33,631 nucleotides of DNA. Origin: Anaerolineaceae bacterium (GTDB lineage Bacteria; Chloroflexota; Anaerolineae; Anaerolineales; Anaerolineaceae). Where the stretch lies: contig PABH01000021.1 of NCBI GenBank assembly GCA_002702705.1, positions 1 to 33,631 on the forward strand, in the 5' to 3' direction. The position numbers and the translations under genes are program-made. Shown here one piece after another: positions 1 through 7,588 of the stretch. Numbering within the stretch: the first letter of the stretch is position 1; the number at the start of each line of letters is the position of its first letter. Under the pieces are notes generated by a model. It did no database searches. It saw only the letters and a program-made list of their open reading frames with translations, and was not told the DNA's origin.

Positions 1-297
1 CGCTTTCAATATCCGTCGAATTGTACAATGATGCGGTACTTCTTCTCGTGGCAGTTTTAGCAGTTTAACTAATCCTTCTTCCCGATGTTTGATCCATTCA
101 GATATTCCCGTTGGGTGGTTTTCTCCCCCCATTTTTGCTAGTAGTATCAATAATAATATGGTCCCCAGATGATATCGCACCCCTTTCGGTTTTCGTGGGT
201 CACTTACTTTTTCCAGAGATGCATATAAGCTGTTTATTTCGTAGATGAATCCCCAATTTGTGCACCCCTCATTTGTTTGAAGCGTGATAGAATCCAT
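1..297 (-). CDS. ISAs1-family transposase, N-terminal part (runs off window start)
   Basis: Reading the minus strand from an ATG at 297 gives 99 uninterrupted codons that continue past the window edge. The ATG is preceded by an AGGAGGG ribosome binding site at about 304-310. The translation contains LEKVSDPRKPKGVRYHLGTI, then a hydrophobic LLLILLAKMGGENHPTGISEW, then LKLPREEVPHHCTIRRIL. This is the order of conserved blocks in the N-terminal domain associated with DDE transposases of the ISAs1 / H-repeat family (DPR...H.L..IL, then I.EW, then LP...P...T.RR). The DDE catalytic domain lies outside the window, so intactness cannot be judged. The element's outer inverted repeat should lie between 298 and about 390; I could not delimit it. 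Family call is from motif recognition. Confidence 0.8.
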   Translation of the reverse strand, partial: MDSITLQTNEGCTNWGFIYEINSLYASLEKVSDPRKPKGVRYHLGTILLLILLAKMGGENHPTGISEWIKHREEGLVKLLKLPREEVPHHCTIRRILKA

Positions 298-384
298 TCA
301 GCCCTCCTTGGTTTTAGTGTGATGACACACCTATTTTACCTAGAAGGGCTTTTTTTGTCTTTTGTCAACCTACTTTGCGAATTG

Positions 385-474
385 CCGTGTAACCCGTATT
401 GGGACAAAAATGGTTTAACATTCGAAGACCCGGACGGTTATCGGGTTGTACTTCAACAAACTTCATGGGGATAA
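385..474 (+). pseudogene. C-terminal remnant of a VOC/glyoxalase-family protein
   Basis: The frame ending at a TAA at 472-474 reads NPYWDKNGLTFEDPDGYRVV followed by LQQTSWG. This matches the C-terminal strand pair of vicinal-oxygen-chelate proteins, where G-x-T-F-E-D-P-D-G-Y-R-V-V-L ends in a metal-binding Glu and a final Trp. Upstream of about 388 the similarity stops abruptly, and the next recognisable sequence is the promoter side of the ISAs1 transposase on the other strand. The simplest reading is that the insertion sequence landed inside a VOC gene and left this stub. The rest of the gene should lie on the far side of the element, outside the window. The stub has no start codon or ribosome site of its own that I would trust. 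Confidence 0.65.
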
Positions 475-535
475 TCGACTAAAATAATGTTAAAATTAGA
501 TCGTAACCAATCTTAATTAATTGAAAGGGAACCTT

Positions 536-1048
536 ATGGCTTCAAAACAATGGAAGAACCCACCGGAAATGGTGATTGACTCCGAAAAAAATTACACAGC
601 AACATTCAAGACGGAAAAAGGGGATATTGTCGTAAAATTATTTGCAAAAAAGACACCAAAAACTGTCAATAATTTTGTTTTTCTCGCTAGAGAAGGTTTT
701 TATGACGATACCATTTTCCACCGCGTGATTAATGATTTTATGGTGCAGGGTGGTGACCCGACCGGCACTGGTATGGGCGGTCCCGGTTATCGGTTTGCAG
801 ATGAATTTGACTCAAGCCTTCGCCATAACAAACCCGGCATCCTCTCCATGGCAAATGCCGGACCGGGAACCAATGGATCTCAGTTTTTCCTGACCCACGT
901 GCCAACCCCCTGGTTGGATAATAAACACACCGTTTTTGGTGAAATCACCGATGGAATGGATGTTTTGTTATCCATCCCGGAACGTAACCCAATGGATCGG
1001 AATGCGCCTGCCGTAAAATTAAACACGGTCGAAATCAGCGAATCCTGA
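536..1048 (+). CDS. Cyclophilin-type peptidyl-prolyl cis-trans isomerase
   Basis: This 170-residue protein is a single cyclophilin domain that catalyses cis-trans isomerisation of Xaa-Pro bonds. Visible active-site residues are Arg63 ([15 protein letters not shown]), Gln71, the [15 protein letters not shown] block around 104-118 and the W126-L-D-N-K-H131 block. All catalytic residues of cyclophilin A have counterparts, including the Trp that contacts cyclosporin. No signal peptide or lipobox is present, so the enzyme is probably cytoplasmic. I chose the ATG at 536 because a GAAAGGGA ribosome site ends six bases before it; the longer frame would need a TTG at 521 lying inside that site. It is a single-gene unit, closed by the hairpin at 1068-1100. 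Confidence 0.93.
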   Translation: MASKQWKNPPEMVIDSEKNYTATFKTEKGDIVVKLFAKKTPKTVNNFVFLAREGFYDDTIFHRVINDFMVQGGDPTGTGMGGPGYRFADEFDSSLRHNKPGILSMANAGPGTNGSQFFLTHVPTPWLDNKHTVFGEITDGMDVLLSIPERNPMDRNAPAVKLNTVEISES

Positions 1049-1067
1049 TCTTCCTTTTTTTCATCTC

Positions 1068-1100
1068 ACCGGCTGGCTTTGTTTACCCAGCCGGTTTTTT
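1068..1100 (+). terminator. Rho-independent terminator after the cyclophilin gene
   Basis: ACCGGCTGG (1068-1076) pairs perfectly with CCAGCCGGT (1087-1095) across a ten-base loop. Six T follow from 1095. It starts 20 bases after the cyclophilin stop codon. Confidence 0.9.
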
Positions 1101-1163
1101 GTTGCAACCTCATCAACTTTTTTGCGTATATCAGAATAGACACATACAACGAAGGAGAAAAAA

Positions 1164-2153
1164 ATGGAAAACAGGCGACCACGTTCGTTTTTTTGGCCCA
1201 TCTTATTAATTGGGATCGGAATCTTATGGTTATTAAGTAATATGGGGTTCATTTCGGGTGTAACTTTTGGCACTATCTTCCGATTTTGGCCCTTAATTCT
1301 TATTGTTATCGGTCTGGACTTAATTGTTGGCCGCTTTTCAGGCATTCTCAGTGCAGTCATTGCTATCCTGGCTGTTTTGATTTTAGCCGCCCTGCTCGTT
1401 GCTGCACCTTCCCTGGGATTACACAGCAGTGCAAATGCCAACGTCGAAACCTTCAGCGCACCGCTGGCGGAAGCCGAATTTGCGGAAGTAACCCTTGATC
1501 TCAGCAGTTACGCCACCACAATCAAAACCGTTCAAAACCAAAACAGTCTGTTTGATGCGGAGATAGGTTATTATGGCGAAATGCGCTTTACGGACAGTGG
1601 AACCACCAACCGGCGCATTCGATTGGAACATTACAGCAGCCCCGACAGCTGGTTTAATATTAATTTTGACCAACTTGCCCTGCGTTGGGATATTGGCCTC
1701 AACCCGGATGTGCCGACTGATTTATTCGTGGATGGCGGTTCAGGCTCCATCAATATGGACCTCAGTAAAATGGCTTTAACGGCGCTAACCTATGACGGTG
1801 GTTCCGGCAGTATGGATATGAGCCTGCCCACCAGCGCGGATGGTTACACAGCCAGCCTGGATACAGGCTCCGGCTCGGTGCGGGTGCGGATTTCCGGCAG
1901 CCAAAACCTGACCCTCGAACTGGATGGCGGCAGCGGCTCCACCAATATCACCTTACCCGCCAACACGGCAGTCCGCATCGAAGCGCTTGATGATGGTTCT
2001 GGGTCCTTAAGAGTACCCACTGGATTGGATCAAATTGAATTTGGCGACGACCGTGACGAAGGCGTCTGGCAGAGTGATGGGTTTGAAGCTGCGGAATATC
2101 AGATCATCATCCGCATCAAAGACGCTGGCTCCGGCAGTATCACGATCCGGTAA
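1164..2153 (+). CDS. LiaF-like membrane protein with GSGS-repeat (toast-rack type) outer domain
   Basis: This 329-residue protein begins with hydrophobic segments at about 9-30, 36-56 and 59-82, of the type seen in the LiaI/LiaF transmembrane region (FFWPILLIGIGILWLL, FWPLILIVIGLDLIVG). The rest (about 90-329) is beta-rich. GSGS occurs at 192, 213, 235, 256, 278 and 322, spaced 21, 22, 21, 22 and 44 residues, each after an acidic residue (DGGSGS, DTGSGS, DDGSGS, DAGSGS). This regular period fits the repeated-strand domains of DUF4097 / toast-rack proteins. Related proteins take part in envelope-stress sensing, but no partner kinase is nearby, so the role here is unknown. The ATG follows a GAAGGAG ribosome site. 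The gene stands alone between two terminators. Confidence 0.75.
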   Translation: MENRRPRSFFWPILLIGIGILWLLSNMGFISGVTFGTIFRFWPLILIVIGLDLIVGRFSGILSAVIAILAVLILAALLVAAPSLGLHSSANANVETFSAPLAEAEFAEVTLDLSSYATTIKTVQNQNSLFDAEIGYYGEMRFTDSGTTNRRIRLEHYSSPDSWFNINFDQLALRWDIGLNPDVPTDLFVDGGSGSINMDLSKMALTALTYDGGSGSMDMSLPTSADGYTASLDTGSGSVRVRISGSQNLTLELDGGSGSTNITLPANTAVRIEALDDGSGSLRVPTGLDQIEFGDDRDEGVWQSDGFEAAEYQIIIRIKDAGSGSITIR

Positions 2154-2175
2154 ATATCATACAATTTGGATAAAC

Positions 2176-2212
2176 AAAAAACCACAATCATTATTTTGAA
2201 TGTGGTTTTTTT
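2176..2212 (+). terminator. Rho-independent terminator after the LiaF-like gene
   Basis: AAACCACA (2179-2186) pairs with TGTGGTTT (2201-2208) around an AT-rich loop that can add TC/GA pairs. A run of T follows on the plus strand, and the A run on the left would make it work in both directions. Confidence 0.8.
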
Positions 2213-2378
2213 ATGTATATAAAATTCAAGGTTGGTCCTTTTTTAGAGAAAGAAACGGCTGAAAGGTTCCATTAAATCAGCAGATAATTAACAATTCGTT
2301 TCCCTCGTTAGGTATTCGGATGGTTTTGCGTTAAAATAAGGAAAGTATTCATTAATCAAGGTAACGGGGCACAATCTT

Positions 2379-4742
2379 ATGGATTTATATCTAACACCTG
2401 CGTCAATCAGCTTTTTGGCTCAAACCATTTTGTTTTTGGTGATCACCCTCTATCTGGTGTTTCTGAGCAACCGGTCCAAGGGGATTTTTTGGTTAGCCGG
2501 TTTTTATTCGCTGTTTGTGTTTGCCAGCCTGGCAAGTTTCATTTCTGTTTCAAGTTTATTATGGTTTGAGTATGGATGGTATATCCATAACGCGTTGGTT
2601 TTGGCAGCCCTGCCCCTGCTGCTGCAGTTTGTTTATAACTTTCCCAATGCAAACCCCAACCGAAAACGTGAAGCAGCCATTGTCACGGTCAGTTCAATTA
2701 TTTTAATGGTGATTGGTGTTTCGGCAACCTTTGTACATATTTTTTCCGTCAAAATTTTTGACCAATACCCCTTCCTGACAGGGATTATCCAGGGTATTCA
2801 AATCATCGAATTGGGTTGGGCGGCCTTTGTGCTGCTGAATCTCACCATTCGCGTGGCTGCTAACCGCAATGGGGCCACCTGGAATGAACGGCTTCGTTAT
2901 CCGAAAGGCCGGGCTGCTTTGGCTGCCCGGGGTTTCAGCTTTTCGTTATTAGGCATGTTGTTTTTTTGGATTTTAAGTTTTGTTTTTGAACTGATTGGAT
3001 ACCGTAACGTAGCATTTTTTGCCTTTACCATCAGCACAACCTGGGCATTGGTAATCTTTATCATCACCTTAATTAACCAAACCAATCAACGATCCGGCTT
3101 GCTGGTGAAATTAATTGGCCTGATTCTCGTTACCAGTTTCACCGGCATCACGGTTGCGGCATGGATATCCGCACCAGTCAGCACAGCCAATTTCCAGGCA
3201 GCCTATGCCATCCCAAACCGCCAAACCTTACACTTCGAACAAAATAATGCAACCTATTCCATCACCCAGGTTGATTTTAAATACGATTCCGATTTAGGCC
3301 GCAAATTGGTCTTTTTGGAAAATGAAAACTTCAGCACGGTTAATCTCCTTACCAGCTTCGCCTACGCCGGCCAAAATTGGGAATCAATTCAGGTTAGCCC
3401 AATGGGTTTTATTGTTTTTGGCGAAGAAGGAACAAAACAAGCAAAATTACAAACCGATGTCCCTTCCATCGCTGCCTTCTATTTACAAGATATGGTAAGT
3501 AATGAAAATGGCGGTGCTTTTGCCCATGTGACCGAAGAAAACACCATCATCACCTGGTATTCTGTTCCCAGAGCGGATGAACCAACGGCTTCAATCACCT
3601 CACAATTGTTTTTGTATCCGGATGGCTCTTTTGATATCACCTACAATGGGATTCGCACCAATTTCCAATACAATCCCTATGACATCAAAAACTTCAAACA
3701 AATTACCGGCTTCTTTATGGGAGAAAATGATCCAAACCCCACCCGTATTCAATTCAATAACCAGTTACCATATACTACTGGTGCATGGAACGGGGTTTAT
3801 CAGGATTATTATATTGATTTCCGGGCTTACTTGCACCAGAATATGTACATGCAGTTATATGCCCTCTTATTCACCATTTTGGTTCTGATCATTGTCATGC
3901 CAATCTTTTTCCATCGTAGTTTTGTGAAACCACTAAAAACTTTAAAACAAGGCTTTTCACAGGTTCTGCAAGGGGATTATGATTCCTGGTTAGAGCCCAA
4001 TTATAACGATGACATTGGCCGGACAACCATCGAATTTAATCAGCTTTTGGATTTTCTTTCGAAAGAAAAAACACAAAATACCCAAGTTGTGCATGAATTA
4101 AAATCGAAATTGATTCAACGAAATAGTGAACTGCAACAAGCAATCGACAAGCTAGCCGCTGAAATCAATGTACGCAAGACCGTCCAGGCGAACCTTGAAG
4201 ACTGCAAAAAACAAACTACACAGCTTATTACCCGGGATGATATGACCGGCTGTTATAACCGGGCTTATCTTCTGTCGTTGACAGAGGAAGAAGCCAAACG
4301 TGCCAAACGGTATAACAATCCCCTCTCCTTTGCCATCATTGACCCCGATTATTTAAGAATGATCAATGAAACCTACGGCACGCTCACCGGAGATGAATTA
4401 TTAAAATCCCTGGCTAAAGCATTACAAGAAACCCTGCGTGAAACCGATAGTTTGGGACGGGTTGGCGGAGAAGAATTTGCGGTATTAATGCCGGAGACCA
4501 ACGGTCAAGAAGCGTTACAAGCGGCGAACCGTTGGCGCAATCGCATTGGCGGTATTACCCTGGAAACCAGTAAAGGTCCCCTGCGGGTTTCGATCAGCGT
4601 TGGTGTGGTGCAAATGGCCTCGGAAGGCATCAGTTCAGTGGATATGCTCTTACATCAGGCCAATCAGGCTTTGGATGCTGCCAAAAACCAGGGCAGAAAC
4701 AGTGCCGTTTTATGGACAACCGATCTGGATAAAGCCGGATAA
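2379..4742 (+). CDS. Membrane diguanylate cyclase: 7TM-like region, outer sensor, HAMP, GGDEF
   Basis: The 787-residue protein has about seven hydrophobic segments within residues 10-262. An extracytoplasmic region follows at about 265-490, then a further membrane segment at about 490-515 (LYALLFTILVLIIVMPIFF). A HAMP-like linker (about 520-570), a coiled coil (about 570-615) and a GGDEF domain (619-787) complete it. The GGDEF domain should make c-di-GMP from two GTP. GGEEF is intact at 696-700, and Asp655 and Asp657 stand at the metal/substrate site (IIDPDYLRMINETYG). An RETD inhibitory site at 687-690 sits at the expected distance, so product inhibition is likely. The outer region suggests ligand sensing, but I cannot name the ligand. 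It heads a tight group with the next two genes. Confidence 0.88.
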   Translation: MDLYLTPASISFLAQTILFLVITLYLVFLSNRSKGIFWLAGFYSLFVFASLASFISVSSLLWFEYGWYIHNALVLAALPLLLQFVYNFPNANPNRKREAAIVTVSSIILMVIGVSATFVHIFSVKIFDQYPFLTGIIQGIQIIELGWAAFVLLNLTIRVAANRNGATWNERLRYPKGRAALAARGFSFSLLGMLFFWILSFVFELIGYRNVAFFAFTISTTWALVIFIITLINQTNQRSGLLVKLIGLILVTSFTGITVAAWISAPVSTANFQAAYAIPNRQTLHFEQNNATYSITQVDFKYDSDLGRKLVFLENENFSTVNLLTSFAYAGQNWESIQVSPMGFIVFGEEGTKQAKLQTDVPSIAAFYLQDMVSNENGGAFAHVTEENTIITWYSVPRADEPTASITSQLFLYPDGSFDITYNGIRTNFQYNPYDIKNFKQITGFFMGENDPNPTRIQFNNQLPYTTGAWNGVYQDYYIDFRAYLHQNMYMQLYALLFTILVLIIVMPIFFHRSFVKPLKTLKQGFSQVLQGDYDSWLEPNYNDDIGRTTIEFNQLLDFLSKEKTQNTQVVHELKSKLIQRNSELQQAIDKLAAEINVRKTVQANLEDCKKQTTQLITRDDMTGCYNRAYLLSLTEEEAKRAKRYNNPLSFAIIDPDYLRMINETYGTLTGDELLKSLAKALQETLRETDSLGRVGGEEFAVLMPETNGQEALQAANRWRNRIGGITLETSKGPLRVSISVGVVQMASEGISSVDMLLHQANQALDAAKNQGRNSAVLWTTDLDKAG

Positions 4743-4745
4743 ACC

Positions 4746-5117
4746 ATGTCGCAATCTTTTCCTTCTCGAAAATTTTGGCTTTCCCTTTTACAGCTAATCA
4801 ACCAACACCCGGTGGTCATTGACCGCCCCAAAGGCACGGCTCATCCGCGATATCCTGATTTAATTTATCCTGTTGATTATGGTTACCTGGAAGGGACCGC
4901 TTCGATGGATCAGGGTGGAATTGATGTTTGGCGCGGCAGCCAGAATTCACTCATTTTAAACGGCATCATCTGCACGGTTGATCTGACGAAGTCCGATTCT
5001 GAAATCAAACTGCTGTTGGGCTGCACTGAAAACGAAATCAACCAGATTTTTAATAAACATAACGAGTTTACTCAAGCCGGTTTATGGGTTCCCAATCCGC
5101 TGTTATCCGAAACTTAA
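4746..5117 (+). CDS. Inorganic-pyrophosphatase-like protein, active site reduced
   Basis: This 123-residue protein carries DRPKGTAHPRYPDLIYPVDY at about 26-45, then GYLEG and GGIDVWRGS. These resemble the first half of soluble family I inorganic pyrophosphatase (G-S-x-x-K-Y ... Y-P-x-[DN]-Y-G-[FY]-x-P ... D-G-D-P-x-D). The usual three-Asp metal cluster is not complete: the line that is normally D-G-D-P-x-D reads GGIDVWRGS, with one Asp. The protein is also shorter than the usual 165-180 residues. I therefore call it a family member by fold, with doubtful hydrolase activity. The ATG lies three bases after the diguanylate cyclase stop, so translation is probably coupled. Pyrophosphate is the by-product of c-di-GMP synthesis, but a functional link is only inference. 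Confidence 0.65.
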   Translation: MSQSFPSRKFWLSLLQLINQHPVVIDRPKGTAHPRYPDLIYPVDYGYLEGTASMDQGGIDVWRGSQNSLILNGIICTVDLTKSDSEIKLLLGCTENEINQIFNKHNEFTQAGLWVPNPLLSET

Positions 5118-5947
5118 TCCTTAACCTTATTGGTTTGTTGTTATTAACCGCTATCCTGAGCGCGTGTCAAAATACGGATTCTTTAACAACGCTGTATCCC
5201 ACACGGGCACGCACCCCTGTCGTGGTAACGGATTATCCAATACCAAAACCGGGTAGTAGCTTCAGCATCCAGTTCAGCGGAGAAATCAACCCGGAAGATT
5301 TAACCGGTGATGTGATCGACCTTGATCTTTTCGAAACCGAGCCGGAAATGGTTCAGGCACTTCAAGACCAAGACAAATTGGTGATGTGTTATCTTTCAGC
5401 CGGGTCTTGGGAAGATTGGCGGCCGGATGCAGACCTGTATCCCCCAGAGGTGATTGGAAAAAATTACGAAGGGTGGCCGGGGGAAAAATGGTTGGATATC
5501 CGACAAATTGAAACATTGGCCCCCATTCTGGAAAACCGCCTTGACCTTTGTTTGGAAAAAGGGTTTGATGGGGTAGAAGCCGATAATATGGATAACTACC
5601 AAAACAACACGGGATTTGATATTCAGCCAGAAGATCAACTTACTTTTAATCGCTGGATAGCTTTGCAAGCACACAACCGCGGTTTGTCGATTGGATTAAA
5701 AAATGACCCTGACCAGGCAGCAGAACTGGTCGAAGATTTTGACTGGGCTTTGGTAGAAGATTGTTTTGCAGAAGGTTGGTGTGATGAATATACGGTGTTT
5801 ATCAACCAGGGCAAGGCAGTGTTCGTTTTAGAATATTCAGACCGGTTTCCTGACAAAGAAACAACCTGCCAAAAAGCCCAATCCCTGGGGCTCACTGTTG
5901 TGTTCAAAAACCGCAGTTTGAATGAGTTTGCTGACAATTGTCCCTAA
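5084..5947 (+). CDS. GH114-type endo-alpha-1,4-polygalactosaminidase lipoprotein
   Basis: The 287-residue protein has a hydrophobic signal (about 10-27) ending in the lipobox ILSAC with Cys28, so it should be a surface lipoprotein. From about 57 onward it reads as the TIM-barrel domain of the GH114 family. Visible blocks are VMCYLSAGSWEDWR (100-113), FDGVEADNMDNY (161-172), IGLKND (203-208), ALVEDCF (222-228) and FVLEYSD (247-253). Known members cleave galactosaminoglycans, and the Asp/Glu residues in these blocks are candidate catalysts. The ATG at 5084 lies inside the end of the preceding gene (34-base overlap in another frame), so the two are probably translated together. Next to a diguanylate cyclase, a role in trimming a cell-surface or biofilm polysaccharide is plausible inference. 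Confidence 0.82.
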   Translation: MGSQSAVIRNLILNLIGLLLLTAILSACQNTDSLTTLYPTRARTPVVVTDYPIPKPGSSFSIQFSGEINPEDLTGDVIDLDLFETEPEMVQALQDQDKLVMCYLSAGSWEDWRPDADLYPPEVIGKNYEGWPGEKWLDIRQIETLAPILENRLDLCLEKGFDGVEADNMDNYQNNTGFDIQPEDQLTFNRWIALQAHNRGLSIGLKNDPDQAAELVEDFDWALVEDCFAEGWCDEYTVFINQGKAVFVLEYSDRFPDKETTCQKAQSLGLTVVFKNRSLNEFADNCP

Positions 5948-5996
5948 TTCCTTTTTGTGAAATTCCATATAATTAACCCAATCCAATGATTGAGAA

Positions 5997-6533
5997 ATGA
6001 CAATGACAACAGACAAACTCTCACTGATCCGCCCTACACCCGATTTGGCAACAGCATTCCACCAAACAATCCTCGAATTTCGGGAGAACGGGGAATTAAA
6101 TATCGAATCCATCTATGATCGTTCCGAGCGTGATTTTTCGGTTTACCAGCAGTTCTGTCTGGATGCGGAAACAGGAAAAAATTTACCCAGAGAATTTGTC
6201 CCCCAAACGACCTTTTGGATGGTTCGTAATAAACAATATATCATCGGGATCAGCCATCTGCGTCATTACCTGACACCCGGATTAAAAATTGAAGGCGGCC
6301 ATATTGGCTACAGCATCCGCCCTTCGGAAAGAAATAAAGGATACGGCACCCAACAATTGGCTTTAATTTTAAAAGTCTGTCGATTATTTGACCTCACAAA
6401 GGTGATGATCACCTGCGATTTTGACAATATTGGATCTCAAAAGATTATCGAAAAAAATGGCGGCATCCGATCCGGCGAAGCCATCTCGCCACGCACAAAT
6501 AAACTGGTTTACCATTATTGGATAACGCTTTAA
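5997..6533 (+). CDS. GNAT-family N-acetyltransferase
   Basis: The 178-residue protein has the GNAT acetyl-CoA-binding motif as GYSIRPSERNKGYGTQQLAL at about 104-123 (R/Q-x-x-G-x-G/A type loop), followed by a helix and strand (KVMITCDFDNIGSQKIIEKN) typical of the second half of the fold. It resembles the COG3981-type predicted acetyltransferases with an N-terminal extension. The substrate is unknown. An ATG at 6003 is an equally possible start, since neither has a clear ribosome site. Its stop lies three bases from that of the convergent small gene on the minus strand. Confidence 0.82.
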   Translation: MTMTTDKLSLIRPTPDLATAFHQTILEFRENGELNIESIYDRSERDFSVYQQFCLDAETGKNLPREFVPQTTFWMVRNKQYIIGISHLRHYLTPGLKIEGGHIGYSIRPSERNKGYGTQQLALILKVCRLFDLTKVMITCDFDNIGSQKIIEKNGGIRSGEAISPRTNKLVYHYWITL

Positions 6534-6536
6534 CCG

Positions 6537-6761
6537 TTATTTTTTCTTATTCTTTTTACGCTCCGCCCATTGATCCCAAAGATAACCAACCAAGGCACCC
6601 ACAGCTGTGCCAATAACCACAGCGTAATCCTTTGGTCCTACCGTGTATGCCAAAATAACACCGATCAAAATCCCCAATGCAGTACCTGCCGCCAGGCGGT
6701 TAAATTGGCGCGGTTTTTTTTCCGCGACTTTAAAATTAAAAGGTTTATCTGATTTTGGCAT
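6537..6761 (-). CDS. Small membrane protein with two glycine-rich helices
   Basis: A 74-residue protein of unknown function. A basic, Lys/Pro-rich N-terminus is followed by two hydrophobic segments at about 24-43 (AAGTALGILIGVILAY) and 48-64 (AVVIGTAVGALVGYLW) joined by a short turn, then a very basic tail (AERKKNKKK). The small-residue spacing in both segments (G-x3-G-x3-G) suggests a tightly packed helical hairpin in the membrane. I chose the ATG at 6759-6761 because an AGGAG ribosome site lies about nine bases upstream; the longer frame to 6794 has none. I recognise no family. Confidence 0.6.
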   Translation of the reverse strand: MPKSDKPFNFKVAEKKPRQFNRLAAGTALGILIGVILAYTVGPKDYAVVIGTAVGALVGYLWDQWAERKKNKKK

Positions 6762-6964
6762 AATGATTTCACTCCTGATGGATAATGCCTCCATTATAAC
6801 CTATGCCATTTTATTCCTTCAGGAACCGCTTTATTTTTTCACAAACTTTTAATAATTTTCCGCTTTTTGTTTAAAAATAGACATAAAAACATCTTTCTAA
6901 CCCAAAAACAACTCTCAAAATCTATCAAATCATACAAAATCGATCAAAAAACTTACACCTTAAG

Positions 6965-6993
6965 TTGAAGTCCGGGGTTATCATCCTTACAAT
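6965..6993 (+). promoter_or_regulatory. Candidate promoter of the CBS-pair gene
   Basis: TTGAAG (6965-6970) and TACAAT (6988-6993) are separated by 17 bases, close to the sigma-70 consensus. Transcription would start near 7000, giving a leader of about 48 bases to the strong GAAGGAGG ribosome site before the ATG at 7048. The 6762-7047 stretch holds nothing else that I recognise. Confidence 0.55.
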
Positions 6994-7047
6994 CATAATA
7001 TAAATTGTATTCATCTAAAATCACAAAACCGCGAAGGAGGCTGGATT

Positions 7048-7488
7048 ATGATTAGGACCCAACATATTCTCGATATTAAAGGGAATGATATTTGGACAAT
7101 TTCACCCGACGATAGTGTTTATAATGCGCTGCGGTTAATGGCACGCTGTGATGTGGGTGCGCTCCTGGTAACCGAAGGAGATAAACTAATCGGCATCCTA
7201 TCTGAACGAGATTATGCCAGAAAAGTAATTTTGTTTGGTAAAACATCCAAAGAAACCAAAGTGTCTGAAATTATGACCAGCAAAGTCATCACCATCCACC
7301 CCTTACAAACATTGGAAGAGTGCATGGATATCATGACAAAAAATCATGTCCGCCATTTGCCTGTTATGGATGGTGAAAAAATTGTCGGTGTCATCTCCAT
7401 CGGTGATGTCGTGAAAAATATCATCTACAAACAGCGAGAGACGATTAAAGATCTTACTTCAAAAACCTCAAGCAATTTGGTTGTTTGA
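7048..7488 (+). CDS. Tandem CBS-domain protein
   Basis: This 146-residue protein is a stand-alone Bateman module. CBS1 covers about residues 8-65 (SVYNALRLMARCDVGALLV, then LIGILSERDYARKV) and CBS2 about 74-132 (TIHPLQTLEECMDIMTKNHV, then IVGVISIGDVVKNII). Each ends with the V-G-[IV]-[LI]-S-x-x-D motif whose Asp usually contacts the ribose of a bound adenine nucleotide. Such pairs sense AMP/ATP/NAD(H)-type ligands and regulate a partner, which is not identifiable here. It is a single gene with a strong ribosome site, a candidate promoter and a hairpin terminator. Confidence 0.88.
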   Translation: MIRTQHILDIKGNDIWTISPDDSVYNALRLMARCDVGALLVTEGDKLIGILSERDYARKVILFGKTSKETKVSEIMTSKVITIHPLQTLEECMDIMTKNHVRHLPVMDGEKIVGVISIGDVVKNIIYKQRETIKDLTSKTSSNLVV

Positions 7489-7502
7489 TCCCCCAAACCA
7501 GG

Positions 7503-7535
7503 AAAACGGCAGGTAATTATCAACTGCCGTTTTCT
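7503..7535. terminator. Hairpin terminator between the convergent CBS and gnd genes
   Basis: AAAACGGCAG (7503-7512) pairs perfectly with CTGCCGTTTT (7524-7533) across an 11-base loop. The T run on the right serves the CBS gene. The A run on the left could serve the convergent gnd operon as well, which ends at 7589. Confidence 0.8.
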
Positions 7536-7588
7536 GCTTTAACCTGTCGTTTTTATTATTGTGTGTAACGATCACCAAAAATGTTTTT

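Noticed and set aside
1061-1441. 126-codon minus-strand frame across the start of the LiaF-like gene
   Set aside because: It overlaps a well-supported gene and its terminator, its composition is Lys/Arg/Ile-biased, and no ribosome site or motif is visible.
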